Source: Tritrichomonas musculus (Eukaryota; Parabasalia; Tritrichomonadida; Tritrichomonadidae). Taken from it: DNA of 64,000 bases. The stretch's first letter is position 1, and every line of letters begins with the position of its first letter. Below, piece after piece: positions 51,552 to 61,453 of this stretch. The translations under genes were made by a program, and so were the position numbers. Location: NCBI GenBank assembly GCA_039105265.1, contig JAPFFF010000028.1, forward strand, positions 1,302,001 to 1,366,000, in the 5' to 3' direction. Below the pieces are notes generated by a model. The model saw only the letters and a list, made by a program, of their open reading frames with translations. It had not been told where the DNA came from and ran no database searches.

Positions 51552-51854
51552 ATGACCACACCATCAGATTTAAAGATAATGACCCAATATAAACAGTTTA
51601 CTCTAAGAAATCCTATTTATACTTCTCGTGAAACCCAACAAGTTTATGATTCCTTTAAAGACATCAGGACATGTGATTCTAATGGATATGTTATAATTGA
51701 GGTTTTGGACGAAAGAAACAAATTTAGTGGTTTTAGATATGCTAAATTTAGACGTGCAGCTGTTTTGAAATACAATAATGATTATGATCGGGAAAGAGAA
51801 AAAGATGCACCACGATATAGAAAGTTTGATGAGCACCATAAGATATTTGAGTAA
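51552..51854 (+). CDS. Small Maverick 2 protein, 100 aa
   Basis: It begins MTTPSDLKIMTQYKQFTLRN and ends with a very charged tail (YDREREKDAPRYRKFDEHHK). Not recognised. It is flanked by the two copies of the gccaaatacc repeat, as if it were a small cassette next to the left end. Confidence 0.5.
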   Translation: MTTPSDLKIMTQYKQFTLRNPIYTSRETQQVYDSFKDIRTCDSNGYVIIEVLDERNKFSGFRYAKFRRAAVLKYNNDYDREREKDAPRYRKFDEHHKIFE

Positions 51855-51877
51855 AAAGTGTTAGTATTATTTTGTTT

Positions 51878-51920
51878 GCCAAATACCCTCTGAAAACCTA
51901 TCGTAAGTACACACTCTCTA
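51878..51920 (+). repeat. Direct repeat, internal copy
   Basis: Copy of 51417-51460 located 461 bases further in, just after the small gene. Confidence 0.8.
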
Positions 51921-52030
51921 CTTTCACTATTCCACCAATGTCATTTCCAAGGTATGGAGTAGTTTTTGAGCTTTCTAATGGTGTTTTTTGAATTCTACAG
52001 CCGAAAAAATATCTATCAACTTTTTGTATT

Positions 52031-55000
52031 TTACAGTAATGAATGTATTACATTCTTAGTGTTATCTGCAGTTAAGATACCATTTGATGTAAAGAATGAA
52101 GAATTAATCAATATGTAATTAACTGTTGCATTGATCACGAAATTGCTGTTACTACTTAATGGAAATTCAATATTGTTTAACCAGATCTTAGTTGGTTCAC
52201 ATTGATATTCAAACTTAGGTGAATTATTAACGTTGAATGATATATTGATTTTGATTTCGTTTACACTGGTAACATTATCTCTGGTTTCATTATAAGTCAA
52301 ATAGAGTGTTCCATCATATTCGTCAAGTTGTTTTTCGAATTGATAACGAATGCTATTACTATTCGGTACGCTGAATGTGTACTTAATTATTGTTAATTTA
52401 TTCACTAACGCATCTAACTTTGTTTTTAATGCAGCATTCTCTTGCTGTAGATTTGATATCTGACTGTTCATTGTTACGATTTTAGTAACATTATCACCTA
52501 CTAACTTGGCTAGATCTTGATGAGATTTAATATAATTATTTAATTTTGTCTTCAGTTCATCATTTTCACTTTTCAAAGCATAATTGGTCAAATCAACAGG
52601 TTCAGGGATTTCACTTTTCAATGCTATTTGATCTTGCTTCAATATTTTTTCCGCTAATATTAATTTGGTATCAAAAGAGTCTTCCCCATTATCGATGTAA
52701 AAGCATAGACCATTACTATCGCTTTTATAATAGGTCAAGTTATAGGTTGTTCCATCAATTTCAACATCGACATTAACTCCATCATCAGTAATAACACCAT
52801 TATAATCAAACAAATAATCAAACTCTTTTACAAAGCCATCGTTATTTGATATTGTTCCAACAAGGCGAATTCCCCTAGTCAATTTTATTTTGACTTCCCA
52901 CGTTCCGGAACTATCTTGTACATTTTCAAAAGGCACATCGACAGCATCTTTAAATATCAAATCATTTTTGCTTCGATATTTTGCATCTGCTTCTTCTTTT
53001 GTATACAGGTTATCCATATTAACCATATTATTTTTTAATTCATCTAATGCTTCATTTACTTCATCAACAGTTGGGAATTCATTTAAAGTCGTAGCTAGAG
53101 CTGTATCATTCTTTTCTATCTGCTCATGTAATGTATCTATCTTCTTATGTAAAGCATCTATATCACAAGTATATGCTAAATCATTTGTAGTAAATTCCAT
53201 TCTTCTTTTTGCTGTATTCTCTTTGATGCTGATTCCACCAACCCTCAGTTTATTTGGATTTGATATAATAAATGTTTTGTCATTCATAGTGCAGCTAGGA
53301 AAATCAGTTGTTCCTTGGTAATTAATTGTTCCACCAGTAATATTAATAGTAACTATATTCTCTTCATAATCAACATCATTGTATTCACTAACTTTTTGCA
53401 CCAAAAATCGTGCTTTGATTGTTCCATCTGTGATAACATCTTCTGCTTCTAAATGAACCTCGCCATTGACATATTTACCAACAATATCTATTATGTCATC
53501 TCTAACCAAATCTGTCTTTTGAACTACTTCATCCAATGTAGGGTAATAACCAAACTCCGCCTCTAGCTCATTAACCTTCTCGGCGAGTAATTTAAATGCA
53601 GGCTTGAGGGATTCCCTGAACATATTGCTAATATCCATGGCACCACTTAATGTTAAGGTTCCTGTATCTGGGTTATCATTCTCATCTGTATAAGGTAATT
53701 CATCTAGTTGTTTATATTCTTCCTCACACCAGGTTATTATTGGAGTAATATCTTTTGTGATAGACCTAGCGACGGTCCCAGACATGAAATTAATAGCATT
53801 TCTAACTATATCGCTCAATCCTTTTGTTGATTTACGTGAGAACAATCTTTTAAGGAATCCTCCCCCATTCCCAGTTGCAAAACTAATACCTTCTGGAGCT
53901 AATTGCATACCTATAGAACCTATTGAACCGACTGTACCTGCGACACCAAATGCTAAAGCAGTCCATGAAACAATTCTTAAATTATCAACATCTTCTTCTA
54001 GATGCTGAGTTACTGTTTCTGTTCTTGATACTCTTCCTTTTAGGCTTTCTATTGTTGTGTTCATTTCTTGGACATCATAGCTAATCACATCTACATTGTT
54101 AGTTACCATATTTAAATCACTTCTCATGGTTGTAATATTATCAGCAGTAATGATTTTGGAACTAGTGATGTTGTAATCTGTATACAAGGTAGTTGCTGCA
54201 TTAGGATTGGGATACACTTCATAAAATTGTTGTCTAATAATATATTCGAAGGGGTTAGTAGTAGGGTCCCAATTAACTTCATCTATCGGGTCAACATATT
54301 CATCAAACAAATAGATTTTAATATTTCGTGAGTCATTAGGGGTTGATGAAACATAACAATATTCTACCTGTTCACATGAATCTAATAGGCCATGAATAAA
54401 ATACCATTTCTTATCACTCTTGGGGTCAAATATTTTTCCAGTTGGTCTCATTGAGAATCTGTTTGCCTTTATTTCTCCATCTAAAGTTATATCAAGATAG
54501 AATTCTTCTACAAGATTAATATCTAAATCACTTCCTGTACCATTTGTCTTATAGCATCTTATGGCTTCAATATCATATCCATAAATATTTATTCCCCCAT
54601 TACTGGTTTGATAGCCTAATCCATATTTGGAAAAGTCTTCTATCTCACCCGTCTTTAGTTTTAGTTTGTTCTCTACTTTACACTTCCACCATGTATCATA
54701 TAATGTAAGAGGTTATCTATAGAATAGTCATCTGGTTTTTTAATTAACATAATATTTCTTTCACTTCTCTTGATTCTAATATATGTTCCATCTTCTCCAT
54801 ATTCATTCTCCTTATTCAAAGCATTTTTCATTTTTCCATTAATGTTTCCTTGAATATTATCTCCTACCCATTTTGTTCCATTCCATGTTAAGAACCATTT
54901 ATTACCAAAACAGTATTCATTAAATTTAAACTCCAAGCCTGTAGGTATATTATAATTATCATCTATGTTCCATTGTAGTAGCCAATACTTTTTATCATCC

Positions 55001-55656
55001 ATTTGGACTTCGCTAGTTAGAGTTGGTTTGTAAAGATACAATACATCACTCTTATGTAGTTTCAATGCATTATCAGCTTTGATGATGGAACACTTGACTG
55101 TCTTCAGTGTTTGCAGTGAATCAGTTATGTACTCATTCATGATACTCAGCTCACCATTCATCCATAGAGTATATGGATTAAAATCAAGACCACTATCAAA
55201 GGCTATATTGATGTATCCCATATTTGTGCTATTATTTATAGAACATCCATTTGCACTCTTTGTTATCATAGGAGAGTATACTTGTCCATCTTTGGCATAA
55301 ATAAAGAATTCCTTAACTAAATTTCCATTTGTGTCATATATGATATTCTTTCTCAAAACCACTTTAAAGATATTGGTTTTTGCTGTTATTTCCTTCACTT
55401 TATTCATGAAATCCTCTGGTATGTTAACAAACTTTAGGATATGATATTGTGTAGATGACTCGTATTGTATATTATTATTTTTGATATTAAATTCTGGTAT
55501 ACCCTCTACTTCATTAAATAAATGCCCTGTCTGTACATATCCATCCAAATCACTCAGCGTTAATAATTCACTTGCTTTCCTAGTAGCATCTCCTACCTTA
55601 AATTGTATATCACCAATGAATTTTGTGGTAGTATCTTTCACTTGCTCTGAAGTCAT
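52031..55656 (-). pseudogene. Fibre-like gene of Maverick 2 (copy A), looks broken
   Basis: Related throughout to the neighbouring gene at 55686-60326 and to the fibre of Maverick 1. Recognisable parts include a strand-rich N-terminal region (TNIFKVVLRKNIIYDTNGN), the TTLYTDYNITSSKIITADN module, a Gly-rich hydrophobic segment (FGVAGTVGSIGSIGMQLA) after a coiled coil, and a C-terminal region with heptad repeats and a receptor-knob-like strand-rich end. It appears broken, with about one break. Function, if any, would be at the particle surface. Confidence 0.6.
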
Positions 55657-55685
55657 TTAAATCTCTAAAAAAATAATTCTCCAAT

Positions 55686-58600
55686 CTACTCTATATTTGC
55701 ACACTTCTTTTCCAATGCAGCAATTCTATTTGCTAATGATTCAATTATGGCATCCTTCTGTTGTAGCATCTCCTTAACCTCTGCTTTAGTCACATAAGCA
55801 GTCATATCTATATCCTCGAGTGGATTCTTATTACTTAACTTCTCTTTAATTGATTTTATTTCATGAGCTAATATGCCAATCGGTAGTTTCATCGAGTCTC
55901 TCATCCTATTGCAAATATCAATAGTAGCTGATAATGATAATACAGCTTTGTCTGGATTAATCCAGTTGTCTTTAAATTTTGTTGGGTCATCTAGTCTTTG
56001 ATAATCTTTTTCACACCACTCAATGACATTTGTTATTAAATCTGGTTCAGTTGTGGTACTTCTTGCTACTCTACTTGTTGGTAAATCTTTGGCTCGCATT
56101 AGTACTTTTAGCCAATCAGGCATTTCAGCCAAAGGGAATTCTGCGTGAATAATTTCTTCTAAATCAACAATTTGTTGAAATATATAATCACTCATAGCAA
56201 TATTGCCATCTGCCATATCTAAATCAAATAATAAATCTCTCCATTGTAACCAATATTCATTTAATCTAAGGTTAGCATTACTGATTGATGGAACAACCCT
56301 CTGAATACTTCCTCCACTCTCCAATCTTATTGCATCCTCTGCAACACTCCCATAATCAACTGTAAAATCATCTAAAGAAGCATAATGAGAAACATCATTA
56401 CCATTATAAATCGCTCGTGTACCAAAATTAATTCCCATATTATCAACAATTACTCCTCCAACACCAACCATAAAACCAACTAGACTGAACAATAAGCTAA
56501 TTTCCTGTCCTACTATAAGTGCATGAACTTGGGATGATAAGTGCTTTGTTATCATCTGTTGTGCAAGCATTTCTATTTGGAGCTTATTAACATCTATTCT
56601 CAAGATATTAAAATCATATGACAAGACATCAAAATTATTTGTCAAGACATTTACATCACTTCTCATCGTTGTAATATTGTCTGCAGTAATTATTTTTGAT
56701 GATGTAATATTGTAATCAGTATAAAGTGTTGTTGCAGCATCAGGTCTTGGCGTAATTTCATAAAACTGAGATTGGATTATATAGTCAAATGGATTGGTAT
56801 TTCCATTCCATTTTATCTCTTCTATGGATTCTGTCATGGCTTTCCTCAGGTATAGTTCAATATCCCTAGTTTCTGTATTTATTTTGTCTTTCCTCCAATT
56901 TATATTTAGCTTCTCAATGGTATCTTTTTCACCAATAATATCGATATAAGTGTAATCATATGCTATATAATGTCTTATTTTATAGTCTGGGTCTAATTTA
57001 AATGTCAGTCTAGTTGCAATATTAGAATTAGGAATATACAAGTCCCAATAAAACCTTGATATTGAATGTAAATAAATAGCATTATCTAGATATTTGTTCC
57101 ATTTAAGATAGACTTTTAAAGTGTCATAGCCATCATATTTAAACTCATTTTCACAACTATGTATCTCAAAACTAACCTCAACATCTTTACCATTTTTTAG
57201 ACTGCCATCTTTATATGAAATATATGTTTCAGTGCGGTCAAGATTCGCCAAACTATACATTAATCCATGTTCATTAGCTGGTATTATATCTGTGTTATTG
57301 TCATCTTTCTTTATCATAACATAACATCCAACTGAGTTTAATTTATTCTTAGGACAGCGTTTGTTTAATTTATTAATGACTTTCTCTTTTACATGGCCAC
57401 TACAATTGTACCCTTCCCATTGACCATTCGTTGCATTCCAGATTAATGACCAATCGTTAGAAAAGGAGTAATCCTTAAAAGTAAAGTTTAATCCATCAGG
57501 TATAGTGTATGTGTTAGGTATTTTATATACCATTTTGTAGTAATCATGACCATCCAATGTTTCATCAGATATATTACTAGGCCTGTATAAATAAATAATA
57601 TCGGATTCATGTAATTTCATCACATTTTTAGCATCGATTATATCACATTTTATTGTAGGCTCAACAGCAACCAATGAATCTTGAGGTAATAAATACATTA
57701 TACTTAGCTCTCCTTTGATATATAAATTATATGGGTCCAAATTAACCCTTTCCTCATAAGCAATAAATATTTTATTTGTGGCCTCATGAAAATAACTCAA
57801 ACGAGTTTCATCATGTTCTGTATTATGCATGAGAATTGGATTGTATATTTTTCCATCATGAACATAAATATAGAACTCATTTATAATATCTCCTTCGGCA
57901 TTCTTTATTATTGTCTTTCGTAATATTACTTTAAATATATTAGTTCGTTCTGTTGTATTGGAGATTTTTTTCTGTATATCATCAGTATTACCTATCACTA
58001 ACATCTTGAAGTCACGGTCAAATAATTGGAATGTATCTATACTGAGTTTATCATTGGTGAGAGTATAAACTGGATATCCAGGTTCATGAGAGAAATCAGT
58101 AGTCACAATCCCTCCACTTGGTACAGAATCACAAAGAATTTTACCATTGACTTCTAGATCTCCTTTAATAATATATTTACCAAGTACTGGTTTAGTTTCA
58201 TCTAATGTTGGAATATCATCACAGATATCAACACCATAACATTCCAATACTTTTTCAAATGAAAGTGCATTATTGACAAAATCTGGTAAAGCAATTGATG
58301 TTCCAGTAGATTTATCGTTTGAAAACAGTGCTAATGGTGAAGCTGGATTATTTTCATTCTCTAGAATTGGCTTCCATATCCATTGTTTTCTTTCTTCATT
58401 CCACTCTATTTTTCCAAAGAGATGTAATAATGAATTTCTTATTTCAACGATATCTATCATTTCACGGCTATGTATTGTACGCCATCCATCAACTCCATCA
58501 AAATGTTGCGTCATTATCACCCATTCTTCATGTTCAACATCCCATATGAAATTGTCTGGTGGGTTTAAAATGGAATCTGTTCTCCAATTATCTAGAAAAT

Positions 58601-60326
58601 CTTGGCCATGTTCTTGCCATTGTGTATCCATGATATTCCATGCAAACAATGGACCAAAGGCTTCTTGATTATTTCTAATCCTATTTGGTATATAAATCGA
58701 TTCATTCTCTGTATAGTGATCATAATATGAATACCATTGCCACTCTTGATATCTGTCGCTCCATCGTAAATAACCATTTTCATCATTCTCATATATCTTC
58801 AGAAGATTATACGCAATGTATTCACTATCCATTTCATATCTCCATGTTGGTGAAATATTATCATGAACATTATCAATCATCACCCATTCTCCATGCACTA
58901 AATCCCAAATATAATTTATTGGAACACTAGCTTGTCTGTTTTCTCTCCATCCTTCAGGTCTATCAAACTCATCTATTATTTCTTCCCATTCTTTCCATAA
59001 CACATTCCATACGTAATTATCATCATGATGTTTTCCACGGTCCGAACTTCTATCTTGTACATCAACTTTTTGTTTCTCTTTATCTTGTTCAAGGACCTGT
59101 TTTGCTATTTCTGGTATTGCATCTCGATATAAAATCGTTTGAGTAAATACATCTTGAGTAGACTCAACTGCTCTGTCTACGAAGAGACGATTTTGATTGT
59201 TTTGTAAATCTCGGATATGATTTTCTAAGTGATCTCTCATCTGTAGTATGCGATTTATATCTTCTCCTCCAGCGCCTTGATTACATTTACAGGATTTAAT
59301 TTTGAGGACATAATCATGTAAATCATTATGAGCTTGCGTTAAATTGTTTAAGCTTGAGTACACATTATTTAAGTATTCTCCAAGTGTGATAGTTTCAGAT
59401 GTACCGTCATCTTCAACAATAGTTATTCGTAAACTATCAGCATCTTTTCTGGTTTTAATATAGTTGACTCCTTTCTTTATCATTACTTCAACCAAGTATT
59501 GTGCTAGGAAAGCACCCATAAATAGTTTAATATTTGCATAATTATCTTTTTGGTTTTGCATGTATATATCAATAAACTCACCCGGGTTGCTTACCTCTAT
59601 CAATTGATCCGCCTTAACTTCAACATTACTATTTTTATATCTGTATCCTATTGTCTTGAGCGTATTGTCCTGAAGATTATAATGATATTGTTTTGTCCCA
59701 TTTATAAACTTTATCCAGTTTGTTTTGTTAAATGTATCATATAATATTCTTGTGGTATTTTGATTATTCTTTTCATTCTTAATGATATTCTTCAATATAC
59801 TAGCTAGATTATGAAACGGAAGGTGTTGGAATTCATCTGTTGGAGTTTGAACATACTTTATAACATCACATTGCCCTTTATCTTCATCTAATACTACTTG
59901 CTCATAACCATCTGCTGCACACATCAATTCATTATACATTTCATGAATGGCCTCACAAGTTTTTGATTCCCCTTCGATAATGTCATTAAATGTATTAACA
60001 CAAAATTCTTCTTTGATCAGCTCTCTGTTGGATTCCTCTAATATACTTTTCTTCATTGGGGCTCGATATTCAAGTATTTGTGTAGATTTTTCAGTTATTG
60101 GAATGTCACCGAATCCTTCAAGACTGCCTCCATTTTCAATGTAACCGTTAACTACTCGGGCGTCTACTTCACTCTTATTATACAGACAATTGAACTTTGG
60201 ATATACATTAGGTTTATCTTCTTGAATGATATTTATTTTTTCATCTTCTCCTACACCTATTTCGAAACCATTTGCTTTAAGTTTTGTTGCCACCTTGCTC
60301 TTTGCTGAATATAGTGTCAAAGACAT
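55686..60326 (-). CDS. Giant fibre-like protein of Maverick 2 (copy B), 1546 aa
   Basis: Surface or fibre-like protein in one open frame. The N-terminal third is helical with coiled coils and a CKCNQGAGG turn (about 350). Residues 440-650 carry a tryptophan repeat of the form (Y/F)xWDxxxxEWxxxxxxFDxxxGWR, several copies long. A strand-rich region (RTNIFKVILRKTIIKNAEGD) is shared with copy A. The TTLYTDYNITSSKIITADN module (about 1200) and a Gly-rich hydrophobic segment (LFSLVGFMVGVGGVIVDNMG, about 1275) follow. The C-terminus is a coiled coil (ESLANRIAALEKKCANIE). It probably forms a trimeric stalk; the ligand is unknown. It is head to head with the gene at 60346, only 19 bases apart. Confidence 0.7.
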   Translation of the reverse strand: MSLTLYSAKSKVATKLKANGFEIGVGEDEKINIIQEDKPNVYPKFNCLYNKSEVDARVVNGYIENGGSLEGFGDIPITEKSTQILEYRAPMKKSILEESNRELIKEEFCVNTFNDIIEGESKTCEAIHEMYNELMCAADGYEQVVLDEDKGQCDVIKYVQTPTDEFQHLPFHNLASILKNIIKNEKNNQNTTRILYDTFNKTNWIKFINGTKQYHYNLQDNTLKTIGYRYKNSNVEVKADQLIEVSNPGEFIDIYMQNQKDNYANIKLFMGAFLAQYLVEVMIKKGVNYIKTRKDADSLRITIVEDDGTSETITLGEYLNNVYSSLNNLTQAHNDLHDYVLKIKSCKCNQGAGGEDINRILQMRDHLENHIRDLQNNQNRLFVDRAVESTQDVFTQTILYRDAIPEIAKQVLEQDKEKQKVDVQDRSSDRGKHHDDNYVWNVLWKEWEEIIDEFDRPEGWRENRQASVPINYIWDLVHGEWVMIDNVHDNISPTWRYEMDSEYIAYNLLKIYENDENGYLRWSDRYQEWQWYSYYDHYTENESIYIPNRIRNNQEAFGPLFAWNIMDTQWQEHGQDFLDNWRTDSILNPPDNFIWDVEHEEWVIMTQHFDGVDGWRTIHSREMIDIVEIRNSLLHLFGKIEWNEERKQWIWKPILENENNPASPLALFSNDKSTGTSIALPDFVNNALSFEKVLECYGVDICDDIPTLDETKPVLGKYIIKGDLEVNGKILCDSVPSGGIVTTDFSHEPGYPVYTLTNDKLSIDTFQLFDRDFKMLVIGNTDDIQKKISNTTERTNIFKVILRKTIIKNAEGDIINEFYIYVHDGKIYNPILMHNTEHDETRLSYFHEATNKIFIAYEERVNLDPYNLYIKGELSIMYLLPQDSLVAVEPTIKCDIIDAKNVMKLHESDIIYLYRPSNISDETLDGHDYYKMVYKIPNTYTIPDGLNFTFKDYSFSNDWSLIWNATNGQWEGYNCSGHVKEKVINKLNKRCPKNKLNSVGCYVMIKKDDNNTDIIPANEHGLMYSLANLDRTETYISYKDGSLKNGKDVEVSFEIHSCENEFKYDGYDTLKVYLKWNKYLDNAIYLHSISRFYWDLYIPNSNIATRLTFKLDPDYKIRHYIAYDYTYIDIIGEKDTIEKLNINWRKDKINTETRDIELYLRKAMTESIEEIKWNGNTNPFDYIIQSQFYEITPRPDAATTLYTDYNITSSKIITADNITTMRSDVNVLTNNFDVLSYDFNILRIDVNKLQIEMLAQQMITKHLSSQVHALIVGQEISLLFSLVGFMVGVGGVIVDNMGINFGTRAIYNGNDVSHYASLDDFTVDYGSVAEDAIRLESGGSIQRVVPSISNANLRLNEYWLQWRDLLFDLDMADGNIAMSDYIFQQIVDLEEIIHAEFPLAEMPDWLKVLMRAKDLPTSRVARSTTTEPDLITNVIEWCEKDYQRLDDPTKFKDNWINPDKAVLSLSATIDICNRMRDSMKLPIGILAHEIKSIKEKLSNKNPLEDIDMTAYVTKAEVKEMLQQKDAIIESLANRIAALEKKCANIE

Positions 60327-60345
60327 TTTTCTTTGAAAATAAATT
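60327..60345. promoter_or_regulatory. 19-base bidirectional gap
   Basis: Two divergent ATGs are separated by 19 A/T-rich bases (ttttctttgaaaataaatt), an extremely short shared promoter. Confidence 0.4.
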
Positions 60346-61080
60346 ATGTTGTATTCGGTTCAGAGCCAACCAGGTAATTACAATACTGTAAGACTTAATA
60401 TTGATATACCATGGAAATGCCCATACGTGAAGTATTATGTTTCATCTATTAACACCAAGGCAAACATATTAATGACAACGGATGATGATTATTTAATATT
60501 TGAGTCATCACTCGGAGAAGTAAAAATAGAATTTGATGAAATGTATGCTTACTCCTTTAACTACTTAGTCAAATGCCTAAATGCAAATCAGACTGTAATC
60601 GAGTTCAAGAATATCAATAATAGAACCATTTCACTAAAACCAGTCCAAAATGTAACTTTCAAGGAAGGTAGTCATAGAGCGAAATTGATTACTGGTTTGT
60701 TCAATACTAAACCAGGGCATATATTTCCAAATGGAGTTGAGTGCGAGGTACCTGATCTACCTATACTTGATTTTGCCAATAAGTTGTATTTAGTTTCATT
60801 ACAGGGGGTAGCAACTCATTCATCAATTGGAGACCAAGAATATACCCCAAGCATCCTTGCAAACATTGACACATTGATAATGGATCAAGAGGCAATGATA
60901 GTTAACTATGACATGACTAAGCCAATAAAAATAAAAGTTAATACGGATTCATTAAAATATTTGGAAATGAGATTAGTCGATTTCATGTTTCAACCAGTAA
61001 TATTAAAATCTCCTCTCTTCATTACCTTAAAAATAAAACCAAGCCAAGAGGCTGATATATATGACATCCTTACTAAATGA
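60346..61080 (+). CDS. Candidate minor capsid (penton-like jelly-roll) protein, 244 aa
   Basis: Almost entirely strand-rich (YNTVRLNIDIPWKCPYVKYY, NRTISLKPVQNVTF). It ends LEMRLVDFMFQPVILKSPLF followed by ITLKI, an ending I associate with jelly-roll structural proteins of Polintons and their virus relatives. Size and position next to fibre genes fit a penton base that would anchor the fibre. This is inference from pattern; a structural model would decide. It overlaps the convergent gene at 61073 by eight bases. Confidence 0.45.
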   Translation: MLYSVQSQPGNYNTVRLNIDIPWKCPYVKYYVSSINTKANILMTTDDDYLIFESSLGEVKIEFDEMYAYSFNYLVKCLNANQTVIEFKNINNRTISLKPVQNVTFKEGSHRAKLITGLFNTKPGHIFPNGVECEVPDLPILDFANKLYLVSLQGVATHSSIGDQEYTPSILANIDTLIMDQEAMIVNYDMTKPIKIKVNTDSLKYLEMRLVDFMFQPVILKSPLFITLKIKPSQEADIYDILTK

Positions 61081-61396
61081 TAGCTCTGGGACAATGATAT
61101 TGGATATAAGTCCTAATAATATATATCATTTCATTCACATTCCCAACAAAGTACTCATTTCCTATAAATGCTGTTCCATCTCTTGTTGTTGCTCTCTTAT
61201 AATTTTCTTCAAATATTGTTATTAATTCTTTTTCCACTTTTACTGAATCACTTACTGCTTCAATTATATATACTTCGCTGTCTTTTGGATATTGTCCCAT
61301 TCTTGTTGCAATCTTATTTGTTCTACCAATTTTGTATACAGGTTGATTAGAATAAGAAAATTCCCTTTCACGAATCAAATATATGTATTCTACCAT
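61073..61396 (-). CDS. T5orf172/GIY-YIG-like small protein, 107 aa
   Basis: It begins MVEYIYLIREREFSYSNQPV, then YKIGRTNKIATRMGQYP. The pairing of YIYLI and YKIGRT with a following Arg is the GIY-YIG-superfamily pattern of T5orf172 domains, which occur in phages and large DNA viruses and may cut or bind DNA. A Glu (VEKELITIFEE) could complete the site. The start context CCCTAAAATG matches that of Maverick 1 genes. It is divergent from the polymerase gene. Confidence 0.65.
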   Translation of the reverse strand: MVEYIYLIREREFSYSNQPVYKIGRTNKIATRMGQYPKDSEVYIIEAVSDSVKVEKELITIFEENYKRATTRDGTAFIGNEYFVGNVNEMIYIIRTYIQYHCPRAII

Positions 61397-61453
61397 TTTA
61401 GGGTTAATAAATATTTAGCGTGATATTTTTTTTTATTTCTTATTTACACTTAA
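61397..61453. promoter_or_regulatory. 57-base bidirectional promoter before the polymerase
   Basis: It carries the start motif on the minus side (ccctaaaATG, 61394-61403) and a T-rich run (tttttttttatttcttattt) on the plus side. Confidence 0.5.
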
